A stretch of DNA of 64,000 nt. Source: Pieris napi (Eukaryota > Arthropoda > Insecta > Lepidoptera > Pieridae). The notes beneath the pieces are model-generated. The model saw nothing but the letters and a program-made list of their open reading frames with translations. It was not told where the DNA came from and did not search any database. Location of the stretch: NCBI RefSeq assembly GCF_905475465.1, contig NC_062241.1, forward strand, positions 7,936,001 to 8,000,000, read 5' to 3'. Positions 1-11,285 of this stretch are shown piece after piece. The first letter of the stretch is position 1; every line of letters starts with the position of its first letter. Made by a program: the position numbers and the translations under genes.

Positions 1-1800
1 CCGCTTACGGAAAATATTTTTTTTTCTATAACGTAGTTAACGTTCTATCAGAATGTACGTACATACTACGAAAAACAGTGTTTTGAATATAGTTTTTTAA
101 ATACTAAAGATCTCATATGAGTCAATTTGTTCGTGTTTTAAAACCAAAAGCAACCACTTGGAACGACAAAACACTTGAGAATCATTGAGAACTTGAGACG
201 ATGTATGTAATGTGTTATACAAACGATATATCTCACGTGGTCTCGAGCGCTTAGCCACTTTAAGTGCGATTATTCCTTGCTAAGAACATTCTTTTCACTC
301 AAAAGGCTGTACCAAGAAGAGATTACGTGCATGCGATTTTAAGTCTTACTGCTTTCGCGACGATCAAGTGTAAAGTATATATTTAATAGCCTGGTTAAAA
401 ATGCTATAATGGTGGTGGATATTTGTGTCCGCACACTTAGTTGATTAACTTGATATGATATTGTCACGTCGCTTTGTTTCGTTATTTTTAGACAACTAAT
501 AAGTATTCTCCCACGCTCAATTCATTGAAGTCACGTTTCTATTATGTAATTTAATGTGCGATTTCATTAAGTTAAAAGTTGAATAGTTTTGGTAACATTG
601 AATTATTATAAATGAAATTATAATATTATTAATAACATTTGCACTCGCTACATACTGTGTGTTGACTTGTACTTTTTCATTATTCTGATAACAAACGCAT
701 TAAAATTATATTTGAATGTATATAATTATATGAAATACTCAAATATCACTCGATTAATGTCCTGATCTTGAATCGGAATATTTATTAAACCATTACATGT
801 TTTTATTAAGAAATATACTGAACTCTCCACATGACCTTTTTACACAAATTTAAGCGCTCTAAAAAAAACGAAGGAAGAAATGCTGCTTAATACATATAAC
901 TATTTAGATTATATAATATTTCTATCCTTATAGCAAATTTAAGTGCTGAACATAAGTCAATTTATCATGCAAGTATTGCCAACTTTGAAGTATTTCAAGT
1001 AATATTTTAAAAGCGTTCAACGTAGACACTACACATCAATGAACGTTAAACAGATTTCTCCTGACTATAAGTCCCCGTACAGGGTTATTCATGTAACTTT
1101 ATCAAAGGATAAAAAACAAAAAAGGAAGAAATGGGTATGATAATAGATATAGTTACTGATAAATATTACAATTAGTTTGTACGAGAACGCCTTTCGAACT
1201 GAAGGCTACCACCAATATTGACCAGATTTCCATAGATTGGGTTTCTGGAAACCAGTTGGAGTACCGAGAGTAAACCAGAGAAACTTGTAATAGTCACATT
1301 TGTTAACAAATTTTTGACACGGCCGCGTTTGCTTTCAAATTATGTTACCACCCTTGTTGATAAAGTACCTCACTATTGAATTATACTTACGTCATTTTAA
1401 AATCGATTCAACATATTTTTAGCTCAAAATATGAATTATATACCAAATACCGTGTAAAAAAAACAAATCCGTAAACCGCAAAAGGTTGATCATGCCCTTA
1501 GTTTATCTCATCTATATTTTTTGTACATGATAGACTTAGGTTTAGTCACGGGAATTAGGCTACAGGACGACGCCTGTTGTTAATACGATTATAAGTGCTA
1601 GAGTATACCCGACGTCGCTCTATGAACATTTTAGCTTCAACTAAATGCCATGCAAAATTAAATTGCGTAGCGTAGTTTCATTTATCACTGTCTGAAGGAA
1701 AATTATTTTAAAGCTAATACGAGTAACGCAGCTCGTTTTTGTCTAGACGCAAGGAAAATTTTGTCATTCAGTTTTGTGTATGGACATATTATATACAGGA
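1..1800. other. AT-rich non-coding stretch
   Basis: I see no gene, recognisable transposon or extended inverted repeat here. The sequence is AT-rich with scattered short poly-A and poly-T runs and no open frame above about 60 codons. It may be intronic or intergenic. Confidence 0.6.
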
Positions 1801-1860
1801 GTCTTGCGAGTACGATGCCGGCCTTTAGGATGGTGATAGGTGCGCTCTTTTCTTAAAAGC
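1801..1860 (-). mobile_element. Non-LTR retrotransposon 3'-tail fragment
   Basis: About 60 bp read on the minus strand match the tail repeated at 3153, 26773, 35055 and 55859. The shared parts are the GCCGGC core next to a TTTAA-like run and the CTCTTTTCTT block that encodes the Lys/Glu-Arg-Ala segment in the better copies. It is a short, 5'-truncated and diverged relic. Confidence 0.5.
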
Positions 1861-3152
1861 TAGAAAGAAGAAAGAAAAAACTTTACTAGGTATATATAAT
1901 AAAAAAGATATTTAGTCCGTGTGGTGTCCCTTCCATTTGACATGTTAACTACCGTTATAATATGATAACAATTTATAGATTTATAGAAATTATTATTATA
2001 TATCTACATAACACTTACATTTTATAATTACACTATTGTTTCACAATAATAATATTTTCCGTTTCACCATAGGACAGGTTAAGAAGATGTTGTTATTAAA
2101 TGTATAAAGTTTTGAATAGTTAGCATAAAATTGTTGTTATTAACAAAGTGGTTAAAGATGAAAGGGCCTCAGAAGAAGAAAAAGCGTTTGGAGAAGAAAG
2201 TGTGTTTTTTGGGTGTCTTATATGTAGGTTTGCGTGGTGTATGATGTAAAAATAAAATGAATGATGAATGAAAAAAGTCAGCATATTGTTATTACGCCTA
2301 GTTGTCTAACTGTTAAAAGTTTATTTTCAATGTACTGAAATCTTTACTATTTGTGTACAGAAGTCGCTTAGCCTCATGGGACATTACACATTGGTTTAAG
2401 ACAAGCATTAGTATTCGCCAACTCAAAACTAGGTTGTTTTGCTGTGAATTATATCCATCTCAGCAGATTTCATACCTTAAATAAAAATATATTCGTGTTA
2501 GTACAAAATAATTAATATAAATAAACGTTTCTATTATATTTATAAATTTATTTTCTTTACGGAGAGACACTTATTGGTACAGAGTAATAATTCAACTTCT
2601 GTTGTCTACTATTATGAAACTTGTCATTAAAAATTATAGCATTTCCTGTAGAAAGTGAAAATTGTCTGCGCTTAATTACGTGAAACTCGTTCGTCGACTT
2701 CGCCTCAGACGACTTTTCTAGTTATCCTTGTTTATATCTTAAGACACTAAATCTGTCTCATTACTTATGACAACGTAAACCAGTTACTATTAAGTTAGCC
2801 TTTTGGTTATATGGGACCTATTTTTTTATAGAACTAACATTATTACTTTATTTACTTTAATATTTTTACTTATTTAAGATACAATATTAACTAACGAGGA
2901 AAGATAAAATAATTATATTATTATTATATATCACAGCGAATTTATGTCATCGTAATAATTAATATATCTTATTTATTTTAGTAGTTTGTCTTAAACCTTT
3001 GATTGCAAAGGGGTAGATACGTTTCTGAATATCATTCACAACGTATGATGATATGTATATGTTTCATACATTAAGTGGCGTATTCGTCTTTAAGAGTTAT
3101 TTTTTTTCAACCGAGAATCGAGAGAAAGTAATTAACCAACACATTTTTTAAA
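1861..3152. other. AT-rich non-coding stretch with a tiny Lys-rich ORF
   Basis: No recognised gene. A 28-codon frame at 2158-2244 (+) starts with Lys-rich residues and is followed by an AATAAA-like run near 2252. It is too short to call a gene without expression or conservation. The rest is AT-rich sequence without clear repeats. Confidence 0.45.
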
Positions 3153-3352
3153 GAACAGGGGGCAAACGGGCAGGAGGCTCACCTGATGTTAAGTGATACC
3201 GCCGCCCATGGACACTCTTAATGCCAGAGGGCTCGCGAGTGCGTTGCCGGCCTTTTAAGAATTGGTACGCTCTTTTCTTGAAGGACCCTAAGTCGAATTG
3301 GTTCGGAAATACTTCAGTGGGCAGCTGGTTCCACAAAGTGGTGGTGCGCGAA
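3153..3352 (-). mobile_element. Non-LTR retrotransposon ORF2 C-terminal tail and 3' end
   Basis: On the minus strand this encodes the end of a reverse-transcriptase ORF. The signature WNQLPTEVFPNQFDLGSF is followed by a KxRAYQFLKGRQ ending, and the same peptide recurs at 35055-35331 with few changes. After the coding tail comes a conserved 3' UTR containing CATGGGCGGC and GTTTGCCCCC-like blocks. The element is severely 5'-truncated, as usual for LINEs, and has lost all catalytic reverse-transcriptase motifs. Assignment to a CR1/Jockey-type lepidopteran LINE is from memory of such tails and is tentative. Confidence 0.75.
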
Positions 3353-4442
3353 CTACGTTCATAAAACCTGAAGGAGATCCTCGATTGAGTGCATCACATT
3401 GTAGAAGTCTATGTAAAACCAAATAAGTGATAAAAAAGCTTTTCGGTAATCAAATGTTTCTTAAGAATGAATCGCGGTCATTGCATAATCAAATGAAACT
3501 CTTTTAAAAGATATAAATTAATTACATTAAGTGTTGTGTAAATGAGATATGTTTAAATCTGAAAAGGTTAACGTGACAAGGCAAGATAAGTTAAATGAGT
3601 CGTAATGAAGAAATTGGTGTCACTTTCGGCTGGTGGAAGTCAGTCCAGAGACTAGGTTGCACCTTTAAATATACGCGTAACCTTGTGTTTAAAACTATTT
3701 TGTTACTGCTTTGAACTAATCGTTCGTAATTTTGCTTTTCTAAACGAAAATATTGACCTTAAAAAAAAGAATATTTATGTAATACTGTTGACCGAGATTT
3801 TTAGATCGTCGCTGTAAAATGATAACCATTACAGGAAACGAAAAAAAAATTCATTTCGTCAAAGTTCGTTAAAATATTATTGTGTTTTTGTCCATAGTTT
3901 TAGATGGTAAAAAGGACTTATTTATTAATAACATAAATGAGTCCTTACTTCATGATTATACCAGTTAAATGACATAAGAGTCTAAGAATAAAAAATAAAT
4001 GGTTTTTGACATACGAGGTTATCATTCTACAGTATATGACGATATATGGTTCCAATTTTTAAGTAAAATATATGAATTATATTCCTTTTCACTCAGTGTA
4101 CAACAATTTATATTTTCGATTCCCTTATTACTATTATTAACACTTCGGCAACTTAATCTGGACTTCTTTATTGTAACAACTAAAACCCCCAATGAAATGG
4201 CTAGACTGCCTTAACCGTAAGAATCTGAGTTTCAAATGAAATTTTCTCGGAGTTTCAACTAAGTGGTTGGCTTAATTTAGATGGTTAAGATGGGTTTATA
4301 GAGTAAAACCTGCATTTTATCTCTTCTAACTCATGACGATAAACAAACGTAGTTTAAACGTAAAGTACTGGATTGGTAGTATATGAGATGGTTTTCAAAT
4401 AAAGAATTATTTTCAGATTTTTATGAATTGCATGGCATTTGG
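3353..4442. other. Non-coding stretch
   Basis: No gene or repeat recognised. A 71-codon open frame near 3999 (+) has low-complexity, membrane-like composition and no family resemblance, so I treat it as chance. Confidence 0.5.
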
Positions 4443-4781
4443 CAGCTGACACGGCAAACGTTGTTTTGCCATGTATATTATTTCTAGGATTTTTTTAGTT
4501 TCATTAAAATAACTATCTACTATAATAAAACATAGGGGTTGATCGTAGAGGGGAGAAAATTAAGGGTTGTATGCTATATCATAAAAAAATGAAAACAAAA
4601 AAAATTGTCTAAAACATAAAGTTTAGGGGTGGACCCACCCTTAACATTTAGTGGGATGAAAAATAGATGTTGTTCGATTCGCAGACCTAACCGATATGCA
4701 CACAAAATTTCACAAAAATCGGTCGAGCCATTTCGGAGGAGTAATTACAAACACTGTTACACGAGAATGTTATATATTAGA
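4443..4781 (-). mobile_element. Non-autonomous Helitron (minus strand)
   Basis: Read on the minus strand, the element starts TCTAATATATAACA preceded by A, and finishes in a GC-rich block (GGCAAAACAACGTTTGCC, itself an inverted repeat) followed by GTCAGCTG near the expected CTAG end. The interior is closely related to the plus-strand copy at 29633-29941, sharing the CCGAAA, TGTGTGCATAT and CCACCCCTAAA segments. There is no coding capacity. The terminal CTAG has decayed, so the left boundary is approximate. Confidence 0.75.
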
Positions 4782-5485
4782 TAATGGGTATAAAACTTAA
4801 CAAATGCATTTGATTAGTAATGATTTATTCCCCTACCTTTCAAATAAAAACTGTATAAAAACTGCGTAGACACTGAATTGGATCATATTTACTCAATATA
4901 AAAATGTTACTTACTTCAACCATAAGCCTTAGCATAGTAAGGTTAAAGTGTTTCAAAGTCTTTAGACAGAGTTGTTTAACTCAAGAGATTGCCTATCAAG
5001 ACGACGGTTATAGACTTAACGACATTTTGAACTGTCTCCTTGTGACTCGGCTCAAATCGATTGACGGCTAAGTGCAAGTCAATCCATTACATTTTATTGA
5101 CATAGGTGCGATATTTTTATATTACAATTTAATGTATAATGTACACAGAGTTTGTAAATGTAAATGTCTTGCTATTATATTTCTTGCTTTGTCTTGATAT
5201 ATCAAATAAAATAAAACGAAAATGTACTAAAAAGTATGTTTTTCTTATTTGTCTAGTATATAAGAATTATATATATTGCATGTTAGATAATAGTATTTAT
5301 TAGATTATTTTTATTCAAAGGCAAAATCGGAAGTGTGTAGTGTGATAGCATAAATAATAAAACTTTGTTTTAACTAAGCCACTCTGAGCCAACCCTTTTC
5401 ATCGCAGTAAAACGCGATTTGTAATCAGAAAGAGATGAAAAGCACTGAAGCGGAAATAGTGTTGTTACTGAATATTTTTTATAAA
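4782..5485. other. Non-coding stretch between Helitrons
   Basis: AT-rich, no gene or additional repeat recognised. Confidence 0.45.
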
Positions 5486-5568
5486 CTAGCTGCCTTCGAG
5501 AACATCGTTTCGCCTTTCGTGTGTAGTGGTTAGCAATGTATTTAGCGATTAATTTCTATTTATATAGA
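5486..5568 (-). mobile_element. 83-bp internally deleted Helitron
   Basis: Both ends are present. On the minus strand it begins TCTATATAAATAGAAATTAA after an A and ends GCAGCTAG before a T, which fits Helitron insertion between A and T. Only about 80 bp lie between the ends, so nearly the whole interior has been lost. It could instead be two abutting fragments. Confidence 0.6.
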
Positions 5569-6778
5569 TAATTATAAGTTTTCAATTAAACTATCGAGAT
5601 GGTACACTTTTTAACAACTTCTGTTATCTAAACGATGCACAAGAACGTAGAAACTTGAATCTAAGACAGCTTTTCAAAACCATAAACAAATGACAAACGC
5701 CCTTATTTAAATTAAGCAGCGGTTTACAAACGCAAATTGATTTTTTAAACCTGATATAGCGAATAATTATGCAAAGTTGAAACTTGGTAGCTCCTTAATC
5801 CTGGCTTAGTACGAGGGTCGATCAAAGAGGAGCAAACGAGAACATCCCTTTGGTTAATATATAATGAACCTTGTACCTCTGTTTACATTAATTTACTTAA
5901 TGTATAAACGTTTAGGTTGTACTATTCAGTTTTGCCAAAGAGAATATTCATCTACGTAACAATGAACTTTAGTGACAACGTTCTAGAATAAAATAATAAG
6001 TGTATTATTAGGTACCTTATTTTTTTCTTTACACAAGGCAGAGTTGTTTGTTTTAGTTTTAGGATCTTTCAAGTCTTTGAATTACTAAGCATCCCGTTTG
6101 TAATTTTCTGTCTCTTTCATTATTTTTAAGGCAAGTAGGTAAAACCGTTACAAAACCCGAAACAATATTTTGCTTCGAGCCTAAGTTTAAGACGATTTAG
6201 CATATATTTTAAATATTAACAATTGTAATAATTAAAAACCAGAAACCAATTCCTTTGGTACTGAGTATTGCAATGAATGCGGTGTAACACAACAAATGAG
6301 GGTAATAAGAAACCAATACCTAAATAAAACTCTTTCTGTGTGGAAGACGAGTCGATGTGGCCTTTTAGAGGAAGATCCTTTAAAAAAAATTAAGTTACTT
6401 ATACATAAGTTCCATTGTTATTTTTTTCTAAATCTCATTTCTGCATATATCTATAACCCTCTTTGGTTTTCAATAAGTATAAGCTTAAAACATTTTTATA
6501 TATATACAAATAGTCGTGTTTATCATAAAGAAAATACCTAATGATAATAATAAGCAACATTTGATCAGACTGTAGCGTATCTCAACAGATAATAAAGTTA
6601 TAAGTTTTACGGACTACGTGACTTGCGCCTTACAAATTAGGTCAAACTCAATGAAAGACATATGAATCCGAAAGCAATATCGCTAATAATGATTGTGTCG
6701 AAGTTGATTATAAGAGTTTATCCCATCCAAAGGTGAATGTGGTAAATATGTTTCCGCGTCACAATCTTTTAATATCAA
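5569..6778. other. Non-coding stretch
   Basis: No gene recognised. An 81-codon frame at 6296 (+) has no recognisable features. Confidence 0.45.
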
Positions 6779-7328
6779 CTAGCTGACCTGGCTAACTTCG
6801 TTCCGCCCTACAACCTTATAATATCGTTGTTACTTTAATTTAACTTATTTTAGGATTTCATTAATGTTAAGTATTACATTAATACAACTTTTTTCCAAAT
6901 ACAGAAATGTTATATTGCTTGCCATTGCGAAAGAAGAATGGCAGTTTTACACATTAGGCATCTTCTCCCTAGCGTCAATATGGCGATACTGCATGTTAAG
7001 CACTTTCTGATATCCAACATCTTTTGATCAGGATCAAAGCATGGTTATGCATCTCCTCATTCACCTCAAGATCGGAATTTCTTGAACTGACACGAATTCG
7101 ACGTAAAATGATGCGTAGGTTTGTCAACAGATGGCACCATATGGTTTTTGCATTCGTAAAATTAATTAATTAATTTATTGTTATTCGATAACTTATCCGA
7201 TATTTTATTGCTTATTCTGCTATTCGGGACGGAAACAAATCCAACAAATCAAAAACCATGGCAATCGGTCCAGCCGTTCTCGAGTTATAAGTGTTGTAAC
7301 AAACACGACTTTCTTTTATATATATAGA
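6779..7328 (-). mobile_element. 550-bp non-autonomous Helitron, copy 1
   Basis: On the minus strand it begins TCTATATATATAAAAGAAAG after A and ends GGTCAGCTAG before T. It has the same length as the plus-strand copy at 52500-53049 and differs at only about five or six visible positions, so both moved recently. The interior keeps a short stretch resembling Helitron helicase coding sequence (described under the 52500 copy), which suggests origin by deletion from an autonomous element. No intact ORF remains. Confidence 0.88.
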
Positions 7329-7334
7329 TTATTG

Positions 7335-7397
7335 TTTCATTGGGAATCGAACCTCTGTGTAATGCACCATTTACAATCACTAAGGTGGTAAGACGAC
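7335..7397 (-). repeat. tRNA/SINE-like fragment with B box
   Basis: The minus strand carries GGTTCGATTCC, a good RNA polymerase III B box, about 40 bases downstream of a weak A-box-like TTACCACCTTAG. It directly abuts the Helitron 5' end. It could be a SINE head fragment or a decayed tRNA; no full cloverleaf is evident. Confidence 0.3.
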
Positions 7398-7987
7398 ATA
7401 AAATATTCAGACACACAATGTTTTAAATTAAGCTTTCTGCGCCTTAACTGAGAATATTCAAGAATAGTTAAATTATTTAAAATATGCAAGAATACTCTGA
7501 AACGTACTTTTCACATTCCCGGATCCCGATTCAACGTTCTAACATTAAAATCTATTGAATTTTCGAAGTTTCGAAATAGTTCTCTAGATACCGCCCGAAA
7601 TATAATTAATGCAATTTTGAACCTTATTATTTGAGGATGAAACATAATTTTGCAGTGTGACGTTTGGCTAAGAAGACTAGTATTTATATTCTCAATCTTA
7701 ATTCATTGTAATAAGGCTCTATGATGCAAATGGTTAAAAAGAATACATACCATAGATTTAGTTGCGAGCGATTCCTTTGAGAACCTTTTTATAGAACATG
7801 ATGTATAGTTAACTAGACTACGCTATGAATTTCTTTTATTATATTCAGTTTATTATACATTTAAAGAAACTTTTTAATGAAGAACTCGCACTGTTAATAG
7901 CTCTACGTTCTTTAGTAGTCCCGGCGGGACTCAATTATTATTTATAGAAAATCAAATTTAGCTGTCATATTAGAGGAAGCGAAAATT
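7398..7987. other. Non-coding stretch
   Basis: AT-rich; no gene or repeat recognised. Confidence 0.45.
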
Positions 7988-8215
7988 ATTTTTTTTTTTT
8001 ATAAAATAGGGGGGCAAACGAGCTTGCGGGACGACCAAAAAGGGCAGTCTGCGCAGCCCATAGACACCCATTTTTAGTGGGTGCGTTGCCGGCCTTTGAG
8101 AGAGGAGTAGACTCGCTTTTTGAACATTTGGAGGTCGTATCTCTGATGGAAGATCCCCCCCGGGAGCCGATTCCACAGTTCGCTAGATCGCAAAAGAAAA
8201 TGCCTTGTGAAACGG
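7988..8215 (-). mobile_element. Non-LTR retrotransposon 3' tail, divergent subfamily
   Basis: Minus-strand LINE tail ending in a poly-A run (the T run at 7989-8000 on the plus strand). It shares the GTTTGCCCCC, GGCCGGCAACGCACCC and TCCACAGT-type blocks with the other tails in this window but belongs to a different subfamily from 3153 and 35055. The 94-codon plus-strand frame over it is antisense noise. Confidence 0.7.
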
Positions 8216-9161
8216 ACTTTTTTTTTGTTAGTAAAAACGGCTTACATATCAATACGACCGTAAAAGATACTGCTCAATTAGATACTACTTATGAGCCCGT
8301 AGAAATGTTATTCAGCGCATTAACGCATCAATTCTTAATACGTTGGAGTATTTTTTTATAGAATAATCGTAAGTAGTTCTATTGTGTAAAGGTTACATGT
8401 AGGGGAGTGCGCTGTTAAATAGTGAAAGAAACCTTATTTATAAAAGTAATTTAGTATTAAACTATTTTGTCTCAATTTGATAGCGTAAACGCAATATAAT
8501 GAGACAATTGTGAGAAAGTGAAATTTGTCAAAACAATTGTAAGCGATAGATTTAGATTTAAAAGGACATTTTAATGCATATTTTGATTTTAATAACATTG
8601 CAATATTTTATTATTTACTATTAAAGACTCGATTTTCAAATAAGTTTAATGGCTCACAAAAGCTCTTAGAACATTGTATTAAAACTTTTTAATAATATTA
8701 GATCAAACATAAGCACTAAATTTGACAGCATTTGTTACGCACGTGTTGTTAATCTAAAGTGGATTAAGTAACAGTTTTAGGCCAATTTATGTCTGCGAGA
8801 GGCAGATAAGAAGCAATTTAGGCAATTACTGTTCGATTTAATGGGCAAACCGGGGGACAATTGAATATCGTGGTCGCAAATGAAAGGGATTTCAGGTCAG
8901 TACTTGGACACTAGATTAATTAATTTAAAAAAATCGATAAAAATTATTGGAACTTAAAATGAATGTACGAGCATAATTATGTAATACGAGTAGTTCACCT
9001 TGTCCCTTGAAGCATCGAATATTTTTAAGAAACTTCTTGAAAGATATACATCATATAAAACTGTGGGTGAATCAACATATAGGAGATAAACTTTTCGAGA
9101 TATAAGCTATATAAATCTAGAAATAATCTTTTAAAAGTGTAAGTATAACCGTAGACAGACG
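8216..9161. other. Non-coding stretch with a compositionally complex patch
   Basis: No gene. The patch at about 8780-8900 is less AT-rich and less repetitive than its surroundings and ends in ATTAATTAATT homeodomain-type motifs. It could be a conserved non-coding element, but that is a guess from composition. Confidence 0.35.
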
Positions 9162-9447
9162 GAGCAGTTATGGCCTGGTGGCTTCAGCGAGCGACTTTCA
9201 TACCTGAGGTCGTAGGTTCGATCCCCGGCTGTGCACCAATAGACTTTCGTTCTTTGTGCGCATTTAACAATTGCTCGAACGGCGAAGGAAACCGACATGT
9301 CTTAGACCCAAAATGTCGTGCGTATGTCAGGCACTGGAGGCTGATTACCTACTTGCCTATTAGATTTAAAAATTATCATGAAACAGATCCAGAAATCTGA
9401 GGCCAAGACCTAAAGAGGTTGTAGCGCCACTGATTTATTTATTTTAT
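9162..9447 (+). mobile_element. tRNA-derived SINE, family A, near full length
   Basis: The tRNA-like head has an A-box region (TGGCCTGGTGG) and an exact B box (GGTTCGATCCC). It is followed by the family body (TGTGCGCATTTAACA, CTTAGACCCAAAA, TGTCAGGCACTGG, ACCTACTTGCC) and ends GAGGTTGTAGCGCCACTGA with an ATTT-rich tail. Ten or more copies or fragments occur in this window on both strands. Confidence 0.9.
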
Positions 9448-10063
9448 AACCCAGGCCTAATTTGTTAAGCTGAATAGTTCTATTAACTAATGGCTATATT
9501 GACAAGCAAACACGTAAGATCAAAGATCTTCCCTTCCTGTATAAATCAAACCGTTAACTGCTGTCAGTTGACATAACTCATAAATCAGGGAAAACAAAAG
9601 ATTAATTCTTGTTTGAATATAATTTAAAATTAGTTTCGGGGTTTCTCACGACGTTTAATGAACGGGTTCATTATAGTATAGATAACTTGAACAATTATTT
9701 TCGGCCTCTGTTCAATAAACTAATAACAATTATCATTAATATCTAATTGTTATAGTGCTATATAGTAATTTGAATCAAGGCTTAACACGTAATTGAATTA
9801 GTGAAATTGTCCAAACTAATCCCTGAGTTATCCTTATCACCGACCGACTTACAAATTGATTAGCCATGTGTCGTGTCGTTTGTAGGTTTTTACAAGGGGT
9901 TTTGTATTCAACATACAAGTAATTTTTACTTTTCGTTTTACAGCAAATGTACATAAGGATCTATTCTTCTACAATAACAGCAATTATACCTAGAACAATA
10001 AGTATTTTGAAAATAGAATTCTGGACGTTATTGTTTACTGTTTACAAGTGACCACACTTAAGA
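9448..10063. other. Non-coding stretch
   Basis: AT-rich; no gene or repeat recognised. Confidence 0.45.
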
Positions 10064-10860
10064 TTTTTGAAGTGAAAACTTCTTTAGCGGCGCTGAGCAC
10101 TTTTTTGTATGGGTAAAAACTTTCAAACTCTCGTCAGGGTCACGTGATGCTGATCGAAAAAGCGTAAGATCGAGGGGAAGGGAGAGGAACTAGTATCTCC
10201 CACTCTTTCTACCGTGCCTGAGTGTGCTGCTCTGTTTACGCGGCACAGGGCGCTTGCGCGAATGACCGTGTGTGTTTATGTACAGCGTCCCACGCGTATC
10301 CAAGGATGGTGACAGCTGATTGCTTGACTGTTGTGTAGTAAATACACTGTTGTGTATTCGTAAATGTGAATTGTTTAAATTATGGAAATTAAAAATCAAT
10401 CATTAATTGAATTTTTAAATAATGAATTTGGTTTAACTATGTCAAATGATCGCAATTTTAGCACAACGAAATACAAAACTACTATTGATGCGGTCTTTAT
10501 TAGACACTTAAATAGGTTCGAATCAAAACTGTTTGTTTCTTACTTCAGTTATCATAAACCAATTGTATCAGTTGTAAAAATTTGCGATGATGATTCTGAT
10601 AATAACGATGGTGTAAAAGTCGTCGAAATTATGGATGGAAGTTGATTTTTCTGAGAGATAAAATTTAATGTAATATATAAATAACGATATAATATTATAA
10701 ATAACAACATATAAATTGTCATATTTGTGTACGATAGCGCAATAAATAAACATTGTATTCTACCTCATAAATGATAGTACTTTTATACTTATAATTAAAC
10801 ACAACGTTAATATTGAAGTTTTCACTTCTGCCGGCACTCCCGGAGTGCTATTTTTTTTTT
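10064..10860 (+). mobile_element. Helentron-like element with subterminal inverted repeats and 3' hairpin
   Basis: The left end carries GAAGTGAAAACTTC (10069-10082) and the right end its exact reverse complement GAAGTTTTCACTTC (10815-10828). Five bases on is a perfect hairpin, GCACTCC/GGAGTGC (10834-10848), then a T run. Elements at 18001 and 25283 share this plan: a T run, a near-palindromic GAAGT...ACTTC motif, the mirrored motif, then a hairpin. The element contains a short ORF resembling the end of an endonuclease domain, found at the C-terminus of Helentron-class proteins, which is why I favour Helentron/HINE over a cut-and-paste transposon. A GC-richer leader (10190-10330) precedes the ORF. 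Confidence 0.6.
10382..10645 (+). pseudogene. 87-aa remnant resembling an EEP endonuclease C-terminus
   Basis: The frame opens with ATG two codons after an in-frame TAA, so no longer N-terminus is possible on this allele. It contains SNDRN, then TTKYKTTIDAVFIRHL, then FVSYFSYHKPIVSV. This order (T-x-x-T-x-ID-x-x-F followed by an S-Y/D-H-x-P-I motif) is how I recall the end of exonuclease-endonuclease-phosphatase domains at the C-terminus of Helentron or PIF1-type helicase proteins of arthropods. The N-terminal catalytic part is missing, so it should be inactive as a nuclease. An AATAAATAAA signal follows at about 10740, so a short polyadenylated transcript is possible. The frame is undamaged, which hints at recent origin or a retained small protein. 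Confidence 0.5.
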
Positions 10861-11012
10861 AAATAAAGTGTAGACTTTACTTTAAATTGAGGATGCAAAA
10901 CGTCAAACACAGGTCAACATTACATACTAAAAGCCGAAATGTTTTACCTAAGCATATTTTACAGCACGTTTTTTATAAGATTATGATCTATCGCTAAGAG
11001 TATAAGATATCA

Positions 11013-11285
11013 GAGCAGTGATGGCTTAGTGGCTTCAGCGTGCAACTCTCATCGCTGAGGTCGTAGGTTCGATCCCCGGCTGTGCACCACTGTACTTTCT
11101 GTCTTCATGCGCATTTAACATTCGCTCGAACGGTATAGAAAATCATAACCCAGCCTTAATTGAAACCCAAAAAGTCACGCACACTGCCGCGGCTTGATAA
11201 CCTATTTACCCATTAAATTGTCAAATAATCATGAAACGGATACATAAATCTGAGGCCCAGACCTAAAAAGGTTGTAGCGCCACTG
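11013..11285 (+). mobile_element. tRNA-derived SINE, family A
   Basis: Near full-length copy with TGGCTTAGTGG (A box), GGTTCGATCCC (B box) and the 3' GTTGTAGCGCCACTG end. Several point changes occur in the body. Confidence 0.9.

Noticed and set aside
8077..8361. 94-aa plus-strand ORF
   Set aside because: Antisense to a LINE tail that runs on the minus strand.
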